From positions 1-64,000 of the forward strand of contig JACRPA010000010.1 in NCBI GenBank assembly GCA_016214145.1: DNA of 64,000 bases. The letters run 5' to 3'. Origin of the DNA: Rhodocyclales bacterium. Its GTDB lineage: Bacteria; Pseudomonadota; Gammaproteobacteria; Burkholderiales; Rhodocyclaceae. Every line of letters begins with the position of its first letter. The first letter of the stretch is position 1. This document shows positions 36,202 to 48,639 of this stretch, in pieces. Position numbers and translations under genes: made by a program. The notes below the pieces were generated by a model. It made no database searches, had not been told where the DNA came from, and saw nothing but the letters and a program-made list of their open reading frames with translations.

Positions 36202-37101
36202 CTACCGCGCTGCGCCGCCTCCGGGCGCCACGCGCGCGCCCAGCACCGCACCCAGCGTCACCGCGCCCAGACCGGCCAGCGTCAGCAGCGACAGCGGCTC
36301 GCCGAGGATGGGTACGGCGGCGACGGCGGACAGGCCGGGCACGAAGGCCATGAGCAGCGCCACGGTCTGCGCGCCGAGCTGGCGCACGGCGAAGGTGTAG
36401 AGAATCATGGCGACGAAGACCACCAGCACGCCCTGGTAGACCGCCTGCATGGCGATCTCGGCGGCGGGCGCCTGCGCCAGCGTGCTCGGCAGGAAGAAGA
36501 ACCACACCGGGAGATAGACGGCGGCGCTGCCGAGCGTGGTGGCCACCGTCGCCGCCAGCGGCGCCATCGGGTGGCGGCGCAGCAGCAGGGTGAACACCGC
36601 CCACGACGAGGAGCCGCAGAGGAACAGGACGTCGCCCAGCAATTGCAGGCCGGTGAGGCGCGGTCCGTGCGAGAAGGTATCGGCGGCGGTGAGCAGGATG
36701 CCGACGAAGACCAGCGCGAGCGCGATGCGCTGCGGCCGCGAGGGTTTCATGCCCAGCCACAGCCAGGCGATCACCGCCGTCTCGAAAGGCAGGGCGCCGG
36801 GCAGCAGCACCGAGGCATGGGCCGCCGGCGCCAGGCGGAAGGCGGCATACACGGCAATGGCGTAAGCAATGCCGCCGAAGACGGAGAACAGCGCGATCAC
36901 CTTCAGGGGCGGCAGCGTGGTGCGCGGCAGGAAAAATACGGCGATCAGCGCGCCGACGCCGAAGCGCAGGGCGGTGACGTCCCAACCGGTCAGCGTGCCC
37001 TTGCCGCCGTGGCGGGTGACGAGGATGAAGCCGGTCCAGATGCAGATGGTGGCGATCACCGCGATCCAGCCGCTGCGGGTGGGTGCCGTCGGTTGATTCA
37101 T
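36202..37101 (-). CDS. EamA/DMT family transporter
   Basis: 299 residues with ten hydrophobic segments forming two EamA halves (WIAVIATICIWTGFILVTRH at the start; LPGALPFETAVIAWLWLGMK; VVFVAMILYTFAVRQLGAQT; LGEPLSLLTLAGLGAVTLGA). It is an inner-membrane drug/metabolite-type exporter of unknown substrate. It follows the leucine operon on the same strand but is separated from it by an inverted repeat, so co-transcription is doubtful. Confidence 0.9.
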   Translation of the reverse strand: MNQPTAPTRSGWIAVIATICIWTGFILVTRHGGKGTLTGWDVTALRFGVGALIAVFFLPRTTLPPLKVIALFSVFGGIAYAIAVYAAFRLAPAAHASVLLPGALPFETAVIAWLWLGMKPSRPQRIALALVFVGILLTAADTFSHGPRLTGLQLLGDVLFLCGSSSWAVFTLLLRRHPMAPLAATVATTLGSAAVYLPVWFFFLPSTLAQAPAAEIAMQAVYQGVLVVFVAMILYTFAVRQLGAQTVALLMAFVPGLSAVAAVPILGEPLSLLTLAGLGAVTLGAVLGARVAPGGGAAR

Positions 37102-37132
37102 CTTACTTTCCTTGATTGCGCGCCGTTCATGG

Positions 37133-37218
37133 TTCGATACGGCGCTGCGCGCCTACTCACCACGAACGGCTTATCAATACCGTTCGCCCTGAGTAGCCCG
37201 CATAGCGGGCGTATCGAA
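37133..37218. repeat. inverted repeat TTCGATACGGC ... GTATCGAA
   Basis: The left arm (37133-37169) carries TTCGATAC, GCTGCGC, CTACTCA and CGAACGG. The right arm (37180-37218) carries the complements CCGTTCG, TGAGTAG and GTATCGAA. This class of dispersed intergenic repeat often ends transcription units; here it sits 3 bp downstream of the metallo-hydrolase stop. Confidence 0.8.
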
Positions 37219-37221
37219 GGG

Positions 37222-38139
37222 TCAGTTGCCGCGCGCGACGATGTCGCCGTCCTGCTCGATCAGCACGCCGGCCTTGAGCAGTTCGCCGATCACCTGGGCG
37301 GCGACGTCGGCTGCCTCGCGGTTGAAGAAGCGCTTCGAGACGTCGCGGAAGATGGCGACCTTGCCGAAGTAGTCGCCGATCTCGGCGCGCTTCATGCGCC
37401 GCTTTTCCAGCAGGGTGAAGGTGAACAGCGCCTTCATGGCGCTCTTCGCCATGCGCTCGGGGCTTTGCTCGAAGGCGGCGAGGCGCTGCAGGGCGCGCGC
37501 CATGGCCGCATCGAAACCGGCAAAGGGCGCGCCGTGGCCGGGGATGACAACGCGCACATCGAGCTCGCCCAGCATTTCCAGCGTACGGCGCTGCGCCGGC
37601 AAACCGCTGTTGTCGCCGTGGAGCTCGGCGAACATGACGCCGAAGCCGTCCTGCCACAGCGCGTCGCCGGAAATGAGGATTTTCTCCGCCGGCGAGTAAT
37701 AGGCCAGGGCATGCATGTCGTGGCCGGGAACGAGGAGGGACTGCCAGCGCAGGCCGCCCATTTCCAGTTCGTCGCCGGGCGCAATTGTCGCGTCGAATTC
37801 GAAGGGCTCGGCCTGCTGCAGTGCGGAGGTGAGCAGCAGGGCGTCCTCGTCCCAGTCGCGCACCGCCGGCGCCATGCCCTCGGGCACGCTGATGCGGCAG
37901 CCGTGGGCGCGGCGCACCGTGGCATTTCCGCCGATGTGGTCGGAGTGCGAGTGGGTGTTGATGAGGCGCGTCAGCGTGCGCCCTTCCAGCGCTTTGTCGA
38001 TCAGCGCCAGCGTCTGGTCGGCGTGGGTCAGGTAGCCGGAGTCGACCAGCGTCGCATCCGCCCCTTCGAGGAAGACGATGTTGTTGGAGGAGAGCCAGCC
38101 GCGCTCGAGGACGCGGATCTGTTCAGGCAACAAGCTCAT
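37222..38139 (-). CDS. MBL-fold metallo-hydrolase with C-terminal winged helix
   Basis: 305 residues. The zinc motif is THSHSDHIGG, with VPGHDMHALAYYS, LISGDALWQDGFG and IPGHGAPF supplying the other ligands. Residues about 230-300 are a winged-helix tail (LLEKRRMKRAEIGDYFGKVA, VIGELLKAGVLIEQDG), as in the LACTB2/glyoxalase-II-like group. Substrate unknown; it may cleave a thioester formed in the operon. The ATG overlaps the preceding stop by 4 bp, so it ends the leucine-type operon. Confidence 0.9.
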   Translation of the reverse strand: MSLLPEQIRVLERGWLSSNNIVFLEGADATLVDSGYLTHADQTLALIDKALEGRTLTRLINTHSHSDHIGGNATVRRAHGCRISVPEGMAPAVRDWDEDALLLTSALQQAEPFEFDATIAPGDELEMGGLRWQSLLVPGHDMHALAYYSPAEKILISGDALWQDGFGVMFAELHGDNSGLPAQRRTLEMLGELDVRVVIPGHGAPFAGFDAAMARALQRLAAFEQSPERMAKSAMKALFTFTLLEKRRMKRAEIGDYFGKVAIFRDVSKRFFNREAADVAAQVIGELLKAGVLIEQDGDIVARGN

Positions 38140-38774
38140 GCGGCTTCTTTTCTGGCGGCGCCGATGGGCAAGCCGTCAAGCCGCGCATACTCGCCGCCGG
38201 AAAACCGCGCCGGATCGGCGAGGTAATCGAGCGCCATGTCGGTGGCGTCGAAGCCCCAGAAGCATTCCTTGTCGATGGCCAGCGTCGGCACGCCGAAAAC
38301 GCCCGCGGCGAGCGCCTGCTCGCCGTGCTGCAGAAGCTGACTTTTCACTTCGAGCGCATTGCAGCGGGCGTCGAGGTCAGGCACGCCGAGACGCCGCGCC
38401 AGCTCGGCCCACTCCTCAGGTGCATTGATGTCGCGCCCCTCGCGCCAGATGAAGCGGAAGATTTCGTGGATGGCGTCGATCGACGAACCCAGCGCCACAG
38501 CGGCGCGCAGCGGGCGCACCGGGTTGAAGGGGTGTTGCGGCGGAAAGCGCAGCGCGATGCCGTTCTTCTCCGCCACCCACTGCACCTGGCGGTAGGTGAA
38601 GCGGCGCTTCGTCGCCATCTCGGCCGGGCCCTTCTGGCCCCAGTGCTTCAAGAGGCCGGCGAAGAGCACGGGCACCGGGCGGATCGCCAGCTTGCCGTCG
38701 AAGCGGAGCAAGGCCTCCGACTGGAGGTAGGCGAAGGGGGAGATGAAGTCGAAGTACCAATTGGCGGTGGTCAT
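38136..38774 (-). CDS. DsbA/GST-kappa family protein (2-hydroxychromene-2-carboxylate isomerase-like)
   Basis: 212 residues from MTTANWYFDFISPFAYLQSE, the HCCA isomerase start (FDFxSPxxY with S as the usual catalytic residue). FPPQHPFNPVRPLRAAVALG and AAGVFGVPTLAIDKECFWG are family blocks. It should use glutathione. Naphthalene degradation genes are absent, so its real substrate is probably another thiol or CoA-linked compound. It overlaps the metallo-hydrolase start by 4 bp. Confidence 0.88.
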   Translation of the reverse strand: MTTANWYFDFISPFAYLQSEALLRFDGKLAIRPVPVLFAGLLKHWGQKGPAEMATKRRFTYRQVQWVAEKNGIALRFPPQHPFNPVRPLRAAVALGSSIDAIHEIFRFIWREGRDINAPEEWAELARRLGVPDLDARCNALEVKSQLLQHGEQALAAGVFGVPTLAIDKECFWGFDATDMALDYLADPARFSGGEYARLDGLPIGAARKEAA

Positions 38775-38779
38775 GAGTT

Positions 38780-39019
38780 TTACTGCTGCGAAATCCCCCC
38801 CTGCCCCCCTTTTGCAAAGGGGGGAGTGAGGGGGGATTTTTGCAAAGGGGAGAGAGAGGCGGTGCGGCGCTGGGCGATGGCGGCTAGGACGAGGCGCTTC
38901 GCCTCGTCGGTGGCGGCGGCCCAGCCGGCGATCTCGTCGAGCGTACGCAGGCAGCCTTCGCACAGGCCACTATTTGCATCCATGCGGCAGACGTCGATGC
39001 AGGGCGACTTCACGCTCAT
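38780..39019 (-). CDS. DUF1289 family protein with repeat-derived tail
   Basis: 79 residues. SPCIDVCRMDANSGLCEGCL and RTLDEIAGWAAATDEAKRLV are the DUF1289 core with its four cysteines, possibly a metal or Fe-S site. After about residue 58 the tail SPLTPPFAKGGQGGISQQ is read from a dispersed palindromic repeat (38791-38840), so the original stop was lost or replaced. The ATG overlaps the upstream thioesterase stop. Confidence 0.87.
   Translation of the reverse strand: MSVKSPCIDVCRMDANSGLCEGCLRTLDEIAGWAAATDEAKRLVLAAIAQRRTASLSPLQKSPLTPPFAKGGQGGISQQ
38791..38840. repeat. palindromic AAATCCCCCC repeat in the DUF1289 3' end
   Basis: AAATCCCCCCCTGCCCCCCT and AGGGGGGAGTGAGGGGGGAT enclose TTTGCAA. 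Its reading as SPLTPPFAKGGQGGI is a well-known sign of this repeat type. Confidence 0.8.
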
Positions 39020-39438
39020 GCCAGCTGCCGCTTGTCCGCCATGCGGGCGTTGAACTTGGCGACGTCGATGATGAAGCGCTCATGCCGGCCGGTGCTGATG
39101 AGGTCGACGCCGTCGTGCGCCCATACGGAAAAAACCAGGCGGCGGCCGTCCACCTCCTCCAGGCGCGCCTTGACGGTGATGGTCAGGCCCGGCGGCGTGG
39201 CGGCGATGTGCGAGACGTCGACATGCGTGCCGACGCTCTGCTCGCGCGGCCAGTCGAGATGCGGCTTGACCAGCTCCAGGCAGCACCATTCGAGCAGGCC
39301 GACCATGAAGCCGGTGGCGAAGACCTGCGGCATGTCCCTGAAGGATGCGCTCTCGGGATAGAGGCAGGGCACGGTCTTGTCGGGCGGCACCGTGTAGCGC
39401 ATCTCGTGCTCAAGGCCGGGCTGCAGTCCTTCTTTCAT
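39016..39438 (-). CDS. hotdog-fold thioesterase family protein
   Basis: 140 residues from the ATG at 39436-39438, which overlaps the HMG-CoA lyase stop as [62 protein letters not shown] and [13 protein letters not shown]-like blocks fit the FlK/fluoroacetyl-CoA thioesterase-like group. It probably hydrolyses an acyl-CoA intermediate or by-product of the pathway. Confidence 0.85.
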   Translation of the reverse strand: MKEGLQPGLEHEMRYTVPPDKTVPCLYPESASFRDMPQVFATGFMVGLLEWCCLELVKPHLDWPREQSVGTHVDVSHIAATPPGLTITVKARLEEVDGRRLVFSVWAHDGVDLISTGRHERFIIDVAKFNARMADKRQLA

Positions 39439-40355
39439 TGCTTGCGCCTTTTTGACAACACGGCGCGCGCCACCTTCGAGGCCGGCTCCCGGCCGAGCTC
39501 GGCGCAGATCCAGGCGCCGGCATCGACCAGGCGGTCGAGGTCGACGCCCGTCTCGATGCCGAGGCCGTTCATGAGGTACACCACGTCCTCGGTCGCAACG
39601 TTGCCGGAAGCACCTGCCGCATAGGGGCAGCCGCCGAGGCCGGCGACGGAGGCGTCGAAGACGGCCACGCCCATCTCGATCGAGGCGTAGATGTTGGCCA
39701 GCGCCATGCCGTAGGTGTCGTGGTAATGGCCGGCGAGGCACTCGACGGGCACCCGCAGCGCCACTTCGTCGAGCATGCGCTGCGCGGCGGCCGGGGTGCC
39801 GACGCCGATGGTGTCGCCCAGCGAAATCTCGTAGCAGCCCATCTCCAGCAGACGCGCCGCCACCTCGGCCACGGCGGCGGGCTGCACCTCGCCCTGGTAG
39901 GGGCAACCGAGCACGCAGGAGACATAGCCGCGCACGCGGATGTTGTGCTGCCGCGCCGCCTCGACGACCGGACGGAAGCGCGCCAGGCTCTCGGCAATGG
40001 AGCAGTTGATGTTCTTCTGCGAGAAGGCCTCGGAGGCGGCGCCGAAGACGGCGACCTCCTGCGCGCCGGCGGCCAGCGCCTGCTCGAAGCCCTGCATGTT
40101 CGGCACCAGCGCTGGATAGCTCACGCCGGGACGGCGATGCAGGCCCGCCATCACTTCGCTGCTGTCGCCCATCTGCGGCACCCACTTCGGCGAGACGAAG
40201 GCGGTGGCCTCGATGGTCTTCAGGCCGGCCGCGCCGAGTCGGTCGATCAGTTCGATCTTGACGGCGGCGGGCACGAGCTGCGGCTCGTTCTGCAGGCCGT
40301 CGCGCGGGCCGACCTCGACTATCCTGGCATGCTTGGGAAGTTGCATTTCAAACAC
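39435..40355 (-). CDS. liuE: hydroxymethylglutaryl-CoA lyase
   Basis: 306 residues. [53 protein letters not shown] (metal ligands) and [20 protein letters not shown] with the active-site cysteine are all present. It splits HMG-CoA into acetyl-CoA and acetoacetate, the last step of leucine breakdown. It follows the biotin-carboxylase subunit with a heptamer hairpin between them. Confidence 0.95.
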   Translation of the reverse strand: MFEMQLPKHARIVEVGPRDGLQNEPQLVPAAVKIELIDRLGAAGLKTIEATAFVSPKWVPQMGDSSEVMAGLHRRPGVSYPALVPNMQGFEQALAAGAQEVAVFGAASEAFSQKNINCSIAESLARFRPVVEAARQHNIRVRGYVSCVLGCPYQGEVQPAAVAEVAARLLEMGCYEISLGDTIGVGTPAAAQRMLDEVALRVPVECLAGHYHDTYGMALANIYASIEMGVAVFDASVAGLGGCPYAAGASGNVATEDVVYLMNGLGIETGVDLDRLVDAGAWICAELGREPASKVARAVLSKRRKQ

Positions 40356-40360
40356 CCTTT

Positions 40361-40432
40361 AACCACAGAGAACACAGAGTTCACAGAGTTTTTTACTCTT
40401 GAATTCTCTGTGTTCTCCGTGTCCTCTGTGGT

Positions 40433-40433
<1 letters not shown>
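40361..40433. repeat. heptamer hairpin repeat, CACAGAG type
   Basis: Three CACAGAG units at 9-bp period (AACCACAGAGAACACAGAG and on) face CTCTGTG units ending CTGTGGTT. It lies between the mccA stop and the HMG-CoA lyase start inside the operon. Confidence 0.9.
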
Positions 40434-42439
<2,006 letters not shown>

Positions 42440-42448
42440 AACTCCCTC

Positions 42449-42537
42449 AACGCAGAGATCGCAGAGACGCAGAGAACGCAGAGAAGGTCAATATGGAATT
42501 TCTCTGCGCCCTCTGCGTCTCTGCGCCCTCTGCGTTT
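42449..42537. repeat. heptamer hairpin repeat, CGCAGAG type
   Basis: Four CGCAGAG units with spacings 9, 8 and 9 bp face four CTCTGCG units. It lies between the methylglutaconyl-CoA hydratase stop and the carboxylase start. The spacing equals that of 10661-10767 although the heptamer differs at one base. Confidence 0.9.
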
Positions 42538-42545
42538 AAAGCGGT

Positions 42546-43337
42546 TTACTGCTTCTGTACCCATGACGGCTTTCTTTTCTCGAGGAAGGCGGCCATGCCT
42601 TCCTTGCCTTCGGCGGAGGCGCGCAAGCGGGCGATGCGCTGGGCGGTGTCGATCATGACATCCGGCGTGATGGGCCGGTTGGCGACGGCCTTGATGAGCG
42701 CCTTGCATTCGCCCAGCGCCACCGGCCCGTTGGCAAGCAGCGCGTCGACGATCTCGCCGACCGCCTCGTCGAGCTCCGCCTCGCCCGGCACGATCTCGTG
42801 CACCAGGCCGATGCGGTAGGCCTCGGCGGCGGAGAAGCGCTCGGCCGTCAGCATGTAGCGGCGCGCCTTGCGCTCGCCGATCGCGGCGATGACGTAGGGA
42901 CTGATAACCGCGGGGATGATGCCGAGCTTGACCTCGGTCAGGGCGAACTGCGCGTCGAAGGCGGCGATGGCGATGTCGCAGGCCGCCACCAGGCCGACGC
43001 CGCCGCCGTAGGCCGGGCCCTGCACGCGGGCGACAGTGGGCTTCTTCATGTCGTTCAACATGCGCAGCATGCCGGCGAGGCCGAGCGCATCGCGCTGGGT
43101 CTCCTCGGCGTTGTAGGCGGCGGCGCGCTTCATCCAGTTAAGGTCGGCGCCGGCGCAGAAGCTCTTGCCCGTGCTGGAAAGCACGACGACGCGAACGTCG
43201 GAATCCGTGTCCATCCGGACCAGCGCCGTGGAGAGGTCCTGGATCAGCGCATCGTCGAAGGCATTGTGGCGATCGGCGCGGTTCAGCGTGATGATGCCGA
43301 CGCCGTTGTCGATTTCAGTCAGTATCGTTTCGCTCAT
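42546..43337 (-). CDS. liuC: methylglutaconyl-CoA hydratase
   Basis: 263 residues; the ATG at 43335-43337 is chosen because AAGGAG lies 5 nt before it (a GTG two codons earlier overlaps that site). GVGIITLNRADRHNAFDDAL, STGKSFCAGADLNWMKR, YGGGVGLVAACDIAIAAFDA and FALTEVKLGIIPAVISPYV are typical of LiuC, which has the second glutamate but not the first of enoyl-CoA hydratase. It hydrates methylglutaconyl-CoA to HMG-CoA. Confidence 0.93.
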   Translation of the reverse strand: MSETILTEIDNGVGIITLNRADRHNAFDDALIQDLSTALVRMDTDSDVRVVVLSSTGKSFCAGADLNWMKRAAAYNAEETQRDALGLAGMLRMLNDMKKPTVARVQGPAYGGGVGLVAACDIAIAAFDAQFALTEVKLGIIPAVISPYVIAAIGERKARRYMLTAERFSAAEAYRIGLVHEIVPGEAELDEAVGEIVDALLANGPVALGECKALIKAVANRPITPDVMIDTAQRIARLRASAEGKEGMAAFLEKRKPSWVQKQ

Positions 43338-43348
43338 GCTCACTCCTT

Positions 43349-43414
43349 GTAGGTCGGCCTTCAGGCCGACATGCGGTCGATCGAGCGTTGTTGTCGGGCT
43401 GAAGCCCGACCTAC
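43349..43414. repeat. inverted repeat GTAGGTCGG ... CCGACCTAC
   Basis: Outer arms GTAGGTCGGCC and GGGCTGAAGCCCGACCTAC; each half also forms its own small hairpin (GGCCTTCAGGCC and GGGCTGAAGCCC). It lies between liuC and the carboxylase beta gene. Confidence 0.85.
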
Positions 43415-43435
43415 AGCCCGGCCTACGATATCAAA

Positions 43436-45043
<1,608 letters not shown>

Positions 45044-45052
45044 GAAGTAACC

Positions 45053-45655
45053 TCAAAAGCCTCCGGTTTGCAGCCACTTCTCGATTTGCGGGAGACGGTC
45101 GGCGCCCCAGAAGGGCTCGCCGTCGACGACGAAATACGGCGCGCCGCACATGCCCCGGGCGATGGCGGTTTCCGTTTCCACCTTCAGCCGTTCCTTGATT
45201 TCCGGGGTGGCGATGCCGGCGGAGAGGGCCTCGCGGTCGATGCCGAGACTTGCGGCAATGTCGAGCATCACGTCCATGTCGGAAATGTCGCGGCCGTCCG
45301 CCCAGTAGGCGCGAAACATGGCGCGGGCGAAGTCGCACGCCTTCTGGCAATCCTGTCCGTGCAGCCAGTAGTAGGCGCGCGCCGCGGAAAGGGTCGACAA
45401 CGGAAACTTCGCCGGGAACTTGAAGGGCACGCCGTAGTAGCGCGCCGAGCGCGAGAAGTCGCGCATCGAATATTCGCCCTTCAGCGGCACGTTCACCAGC
45501 AGCGGCTGGCCGGTCTTCTGGAACACCACGCCGAGCAGCATCGGCCGCCACTTCACCTTGCGCCCGTATTTCGCCGCGAGATCGTCGATCAGCTCGGAGG
45601 CGAGATAGGAATACGGCGAGGAGAAGTCGAAGTAGAACTCGATCGGGTCAGCCAT
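45053..45655 (-). CDS. second DsbA/GST-kappa family protein (HCCA isomerase-like)
   Basis: 200 residues. IEFYFDFSSPYSYLASELID (catalytic S in FSSPYSY), YYGVPFKFPAKFPLSTLSAA and MCGAPYFVVDGEPFWGADRL mark the family. It shares layout with 38136-38774 but is clearly a separate paralogue. Its gene is 9 bp from the carboxylase beta start, so it belongs to the operon. Substrate unknown. Confidence 0.88.
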   Translation of the reverse strand: MADPIEFYFDFSSPYSYLASELIDDLAAKYGRKVKWRPMLLGVVFQKTGQPLLVNVPLKGEYSMRDFSRSARYYGVPFKFPAKFPLSTLSAARAYYWLHGQDCQKACDFARAMFRAYWADGRDISDMDVMLDIAASLGIDREALSAGIATPEIKERLKVETETAIARGMCGAPYFVVDGEPFWGADRLPQIEKWLQTGGF

Positions 45656-45678
45656 CTCAACCTCCGTTGAAAGCGTTT

Positions 45679-45760
45679 AACCACGGAGAGCACGGAGATC
45701 ACGGAGAGAGCAAAAGCATAACTCATTGGTTTTCTCCGTGCCCTCTGTGTGCTCCGTGGT
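45679..45760. repeat. heptamer hairpin repeat, CACGGAG type
   Basis: Three CACGGAG units at 9-bp period face CTCCGTG-type units with one slipped unit (CTCTGTG). AAGCGTTTAACC and GGTGAAAGC flanks extend the stem. Confidence 0.88.
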
Positions 45761-45773
45761 GAAAGCTTTTCTG

Positions 45774-46904
45774 TTAAACCAATGCACGGCCGATGACCAG
45801 GCGCTGGATGTCGCTGGCGCCTTCGTAGATCTGCGCCACGCGCACGTCGCGGTAGATGCGTTCGACCGGGAAGTCTGCCACGTAGCCGTATCCGCCGTGG
45901 ATCTGGATGGCGTCCGAGCAGACGTCCTCGGCCATCTCGGAGGCGAACAGCTTGGCCATCGAGGCTTCCTTGAGGCACGGCTTGCCGGCGTCGCGCAGGC
46001 AGGCGGCGTGCAGCACCAGCTGGCGCGCCGCCTCGATCTGCGTCGCCATGTCGGCGAGGCGGAAGTTCACCGCCTGGTGCTCGATGATGGGCTTGCCGAA
46101 GGCCTCGCGCTCCTGGGCGTATTTCAATGCCGCCTCGAAGGCGGCGCGCGCCATGCCGACCGACTGGGCGGCGATGCCGATGCGGCCGGCTTCCAGGTTG
46201 GCCAGCGCGATGCGGTAGCCCTCGCCTTCCGCGCCCAGCAGATTCTGCGCCGGGATGCGGCAGTTCTCCAGCAGGATCTGCGCCGTGTCGGAGGCGTGCT
46301 GGCCCATCTTCTCCTCGATGCGGGCGACGATGTAGCCGGGCGCGTCGGTCGGCACGATGAAGGCCGAGATGCCGCGCTTAGAGGCCGCCTTGTCGGTGAC
46401 GGCGAAGACGATGGCGACCTGGGCGTTCTTGCCCGAGGTGATGAACTGCTTGACGCCGTTCAAGACCCAATCGTTGCCGTCTTTCACGGCAGACGTGCGT
46501 ATTGCGGCGGCATCCGAGCCGACATGCGGCTCGGTCAGGCAGAAGCAGCCGAGCTGCGCGCCGCGCGCCAGCGGCTTGAGCCATTGCTCCTTCTGCGCGT
46601 CCGTGCCGAAGGCGAGGATGGGGCCGCATACCACCGAGTTGTTCACGCTGATGATGGTCGAGGTGGCGCCGTCGCCGGCGGCGATTTCCTCCAGCGCCAG
46701 CACCAGCGAGACGTAGTCCATGCCCGCACCGCCCCAGCGCTCGGGCACCGCCATGCCGAAAGCGCCCAGGCTGGCGAGCTCCTGCAATGCCTCCTTCGGG
46801 AAGGTGCAGTTGCGGTCCCACTCCGCGGCAAAGGGCGCCAAGCGCTCGCGCGCGAAATCGCGCATGGCGTCGCGGATCATTTCCTGTTCCTGCGTTAGAA
46901 GCAT
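45774..46904 (-). CDS. acyl-CoA dehydrogenase (short/branched-chain type)
   Basis: 376 residues. [40 protein letters not shown] (FAD and substrate region), [20 protein letters not shown] and [18 protein letters not shown] with the C-terminal catalytic glutamate (IYEG) are present. That position fits butyryl- or 2-methylacyl-CoA dehydrogenases and not isovaleryl-CoA dehydrogenase, which is encoded separately at 49600. It may handle isobutyryl-, 2-methylbutyryl- or butyryl-CoA. Confidence 0.93.
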   Translation of the reverse strand: MLLTQEQEMIRDAMRDFARERLAPFAAEWDRNCTFPKEALQELASLGAFGMAVPERWGGAGMDYVSLVLALEEIAAGDGATSTIISVNNSVVCGPILAFGTDAQKEQWLKPLARGAQLGCFCLTEPHVGSDAAAIRTSAVKDGNDWVLNGVKQFITSGKNAQVAIVFAVTDKAASKRGISAFIVPTDAPGYIVARIEEKMGQHASDTAQILLENCRIPAQNLLGAEGEGYRIALANLEAGRIGIAAQSVGMARAAFEAALKYAQEREAFGKPIIEHQAVNFRLADMATQIEAARQLVLHAACLRDAGKPCLKEASMAKLFASEMAEDVCSDAIQIHGGYGYVADFPVERIYRDVRVAQIYEGASDIQRLVIGRALV

Positions 46905-46915
46905 ATGAAATCTTG

Positions 46916-46987
46916 AACCACAGAGGGCACAGAGTACACAGAGAATTCTCTGGGTTTTCCTCTGTGCACTCTGTGTTCTCTGTGGTT
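46916..46987. repeat. heptamer hairpin repeat, CACAGAG type (second copy)
   Basis: GAACCACAGAGGGCACAGAG and TACACAGAG face CTCTGTGCACTCTGTG then TTCTCTGTGGTTA. It lies between the thiolase stop and the acyl-CoA dehydrogenase start. Confidence 0.9.
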
Positions 46988-46997
46988 AAGGAATTTG

Positions 46998-48182
46998 TTA
47001 AAGCAGCTCGATCGCCATTGCCGTCGCTTCGCCGCCGCCGATGCACAGGCTCGCCACGCCGCGCTTGCCGCTGTATTTCCTCAGCGCGCCGATCAGCGTG
47101 ACGAGGATGCGCGCGCCGGAACAGCCGATGGGATGGCCGAGGGCGCAGGCGCCGCCGTGCACGTTTACCTTCTCGGCGGGCAGCTTAAGGTCGTGCATCG
47201 CCGCCATGGTCACCACGGCGAAGGCCTCGTTGATCTCGTAGAAGTCGACCTGGTCGGCGCTCCAGCCGGTTTTCGCGAAGAGCTTCTGCATGGCGCCGAC
47301 CGGGGCGGTGGTGAACCAGCCGGGCTCGTGGGCGTGGGTAGACTGGCCGACGACGATGGCGAGGGGTTTCAGGCCGAGCTTGTCGGCGGTGGAGCGGCGC
47401 ATCATCACCAGCGCCGCGGCGCCGTCGGAGATCGAGCTGGAGTTGGCGGCGGTCACCGTGCCGTCCTTCCTGAAGGCCGGCTTCAGCGTCGGGATCTTGT
47501 CGAGCTGGGCCTTGAGCGGCTGCTCGTCGCGGTCGACGACGACGTCGCCCTTCTTGCCGGCGACGGTCACCGGCGCCACCTCCCAGGCAAAGAAGCCCTC
47601 GTTGATGGCCTTCTGCGCGCGCGTGGTCGAGCGGATGGCGAACTCGTCCTGCTTCTCGCGCGTGAAGCCGTACTTGTCGGCGCATTCCTCGGCGAAGGTG
47701 CCCATCAGGCGGCCTTTTTGATAAGCATCTTCGAGGCCGTCGAGGAACATGTGGTCGAGCACCTGGCCGTGGCCGAGGCGCATGCCGCCGCGCGCCTTGG
47801 GCAGCAGGTAGGGCGCGTTGCTCATGGACTCCATGCCGCCGGCGACGAGGATGTCGTTCGTGCCGGCCGCCAGCATGTCGTGGGCGAACATGGCCGCGCG
47901 CATGCCCGAGCCGCACATCTTGTTTACCGTGGTGCAGCCGGTTGCCAGCGGCAGGCCGGCGCCCAGCGCCGCCTGGCGCGCCGGCGCCTGGCCCTGCCCG
48001 GCGGGCAGCACGCAACCCATGATGACTTCCTCTATCTGCTCGGGACGCAGGCCGGCGCGCTCGACGGCGGCCCTGATGGCGGCCGCGCCCAACTGGGCGC
48101 AGGTCAGCGAGGCGAAATCGCCCATGAAGCCGCCCATGGGCGTGCGGGCGGCGGAAACGATGACGATGGGGTCGTTGCTCAT
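46998..48182 (-). CDS. acetyl-CoA C-acetyltransferase (thiolase)
   Basis: 394 residues. The first catalytic cysteine is C90 in TVNKMCGSGMRA. NEAFAVV, GGACALGHPIGCSGARILVT (histidine and second cysteine) are intact. It could cleave acetoacetyl-CoA formed from the acetoacetate released by HMG-CoA lyase, or form it for PHA. No CoA-transferase for acetoacetate is in view. It is 16 bp from the next gene of the operon. Confidence 0.94.
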   Translation of the reverse strand: MSNDPIVIVSAARTPMGGFMGDFASLTCAQLGAAAIRAAVERAGLRPEQIEEVIMGCVLPAGQGQAPARQAALGAGLPLATGCTTVNKMCGSGMRAAMFAHDMLAAGTNDILVAGGMESMSNAPYLLPKARGGMRLGHGQVLDHMFLDGLEDAYQKGRLMGTFAEECADKYGFTREKQDEFAIRSTTRAQKAINEGFFAWEVAPVTVAGKKGDVVVDRDEQPLKAQLDKIPTLKPAFRKDGTVTAANSSSISDGAAALVMMRRSTADKLGLKPLAIVVGQSTHAHEPGWFTTAPVGAMQKLFAKTGWSADQVDFYEINEAFAVVTMAAMHDLKLPAEKVNVHGGACALGHPIGCSGARILVTLIGALRKYSGKRGVASLCIGGGEATAMAIELL

Positions 48183-48198
48183 GGAAAACTCCTGATGG

Positions 48199-48639
48199 TC
48201 AATCCTGCCAGGGCAGGTCGTAGGCGATTGTGAGCTTCTCCGCGCGTTCGCGGAAATTTTCCGGCAGGGCGCAGGACTTGCGCGCAGCCGTGTCGATGAA
48301 GACGCCGGTAAGCAGGGTGATGGCGGAGACCTCGCCGGTCTCGGCGTTGCGCATCTCGTGCACGAAGCGGAGCGATTTTTCCTTCACCTCGATGACGCCG
48401 CTGCGCACCGCCACGGTGTCGCCGGCGTGCAGTTCGCGCTTGTAGGCGATGCGCTGGTCCACCGCCGCCATGCCGCGGCCGCTGTCGCGCAAGTAGCTCG
48501 GCGTGACGCCGAGCACGGAAAAGAAATTCCAGGTGCCCTCGTCGAACTTGCCGACGTACCACATGACGTTCATGTGGTCCATGTGGTCGCAATGCCAGGG
48601 ATAGACGGTGCCGCGATACGTCTCGATCATTTCGGCCAT
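48199..48639 (-). CDS. acyl-CoA thioesterase (4HBT hotdog)
   Basis: 146 residues. YRGTVYPWHCDHMDHMNVMW carries the 4HBT active-site pattern (D near DHMDHMN). VDQRIAYKRELHAGDTVAVR and VHEMRNAETGEVSAITLLTG are family blocks. It overlaps the stop of the next gene by one base (TGATG). Closely related to 48639-49058, so a likely tandem duplicate. Confidence 0.88.
   Translation of the reverse strand: MAEMIETYRGTVYPWHCDHMDHMNVMWYVGKFDEGTWNFFSVLGVTPSYLRDSGRGMAAVDQRIAYKRELHAGDTVAVRSGVIEVKEKSLRFVHEMRNAETGEVSAITLLTGVFIDTAARKSCALPENFRERAEKLTIAYDLPWQD

Noticed and set aside
45053-45655. The DsbA-like proteins as evidence for naphthalene degradation
   Set aside because: No ring-cleaving or dioxygenase genes are present; this family has members in many unrelated acyl-CoA operons.
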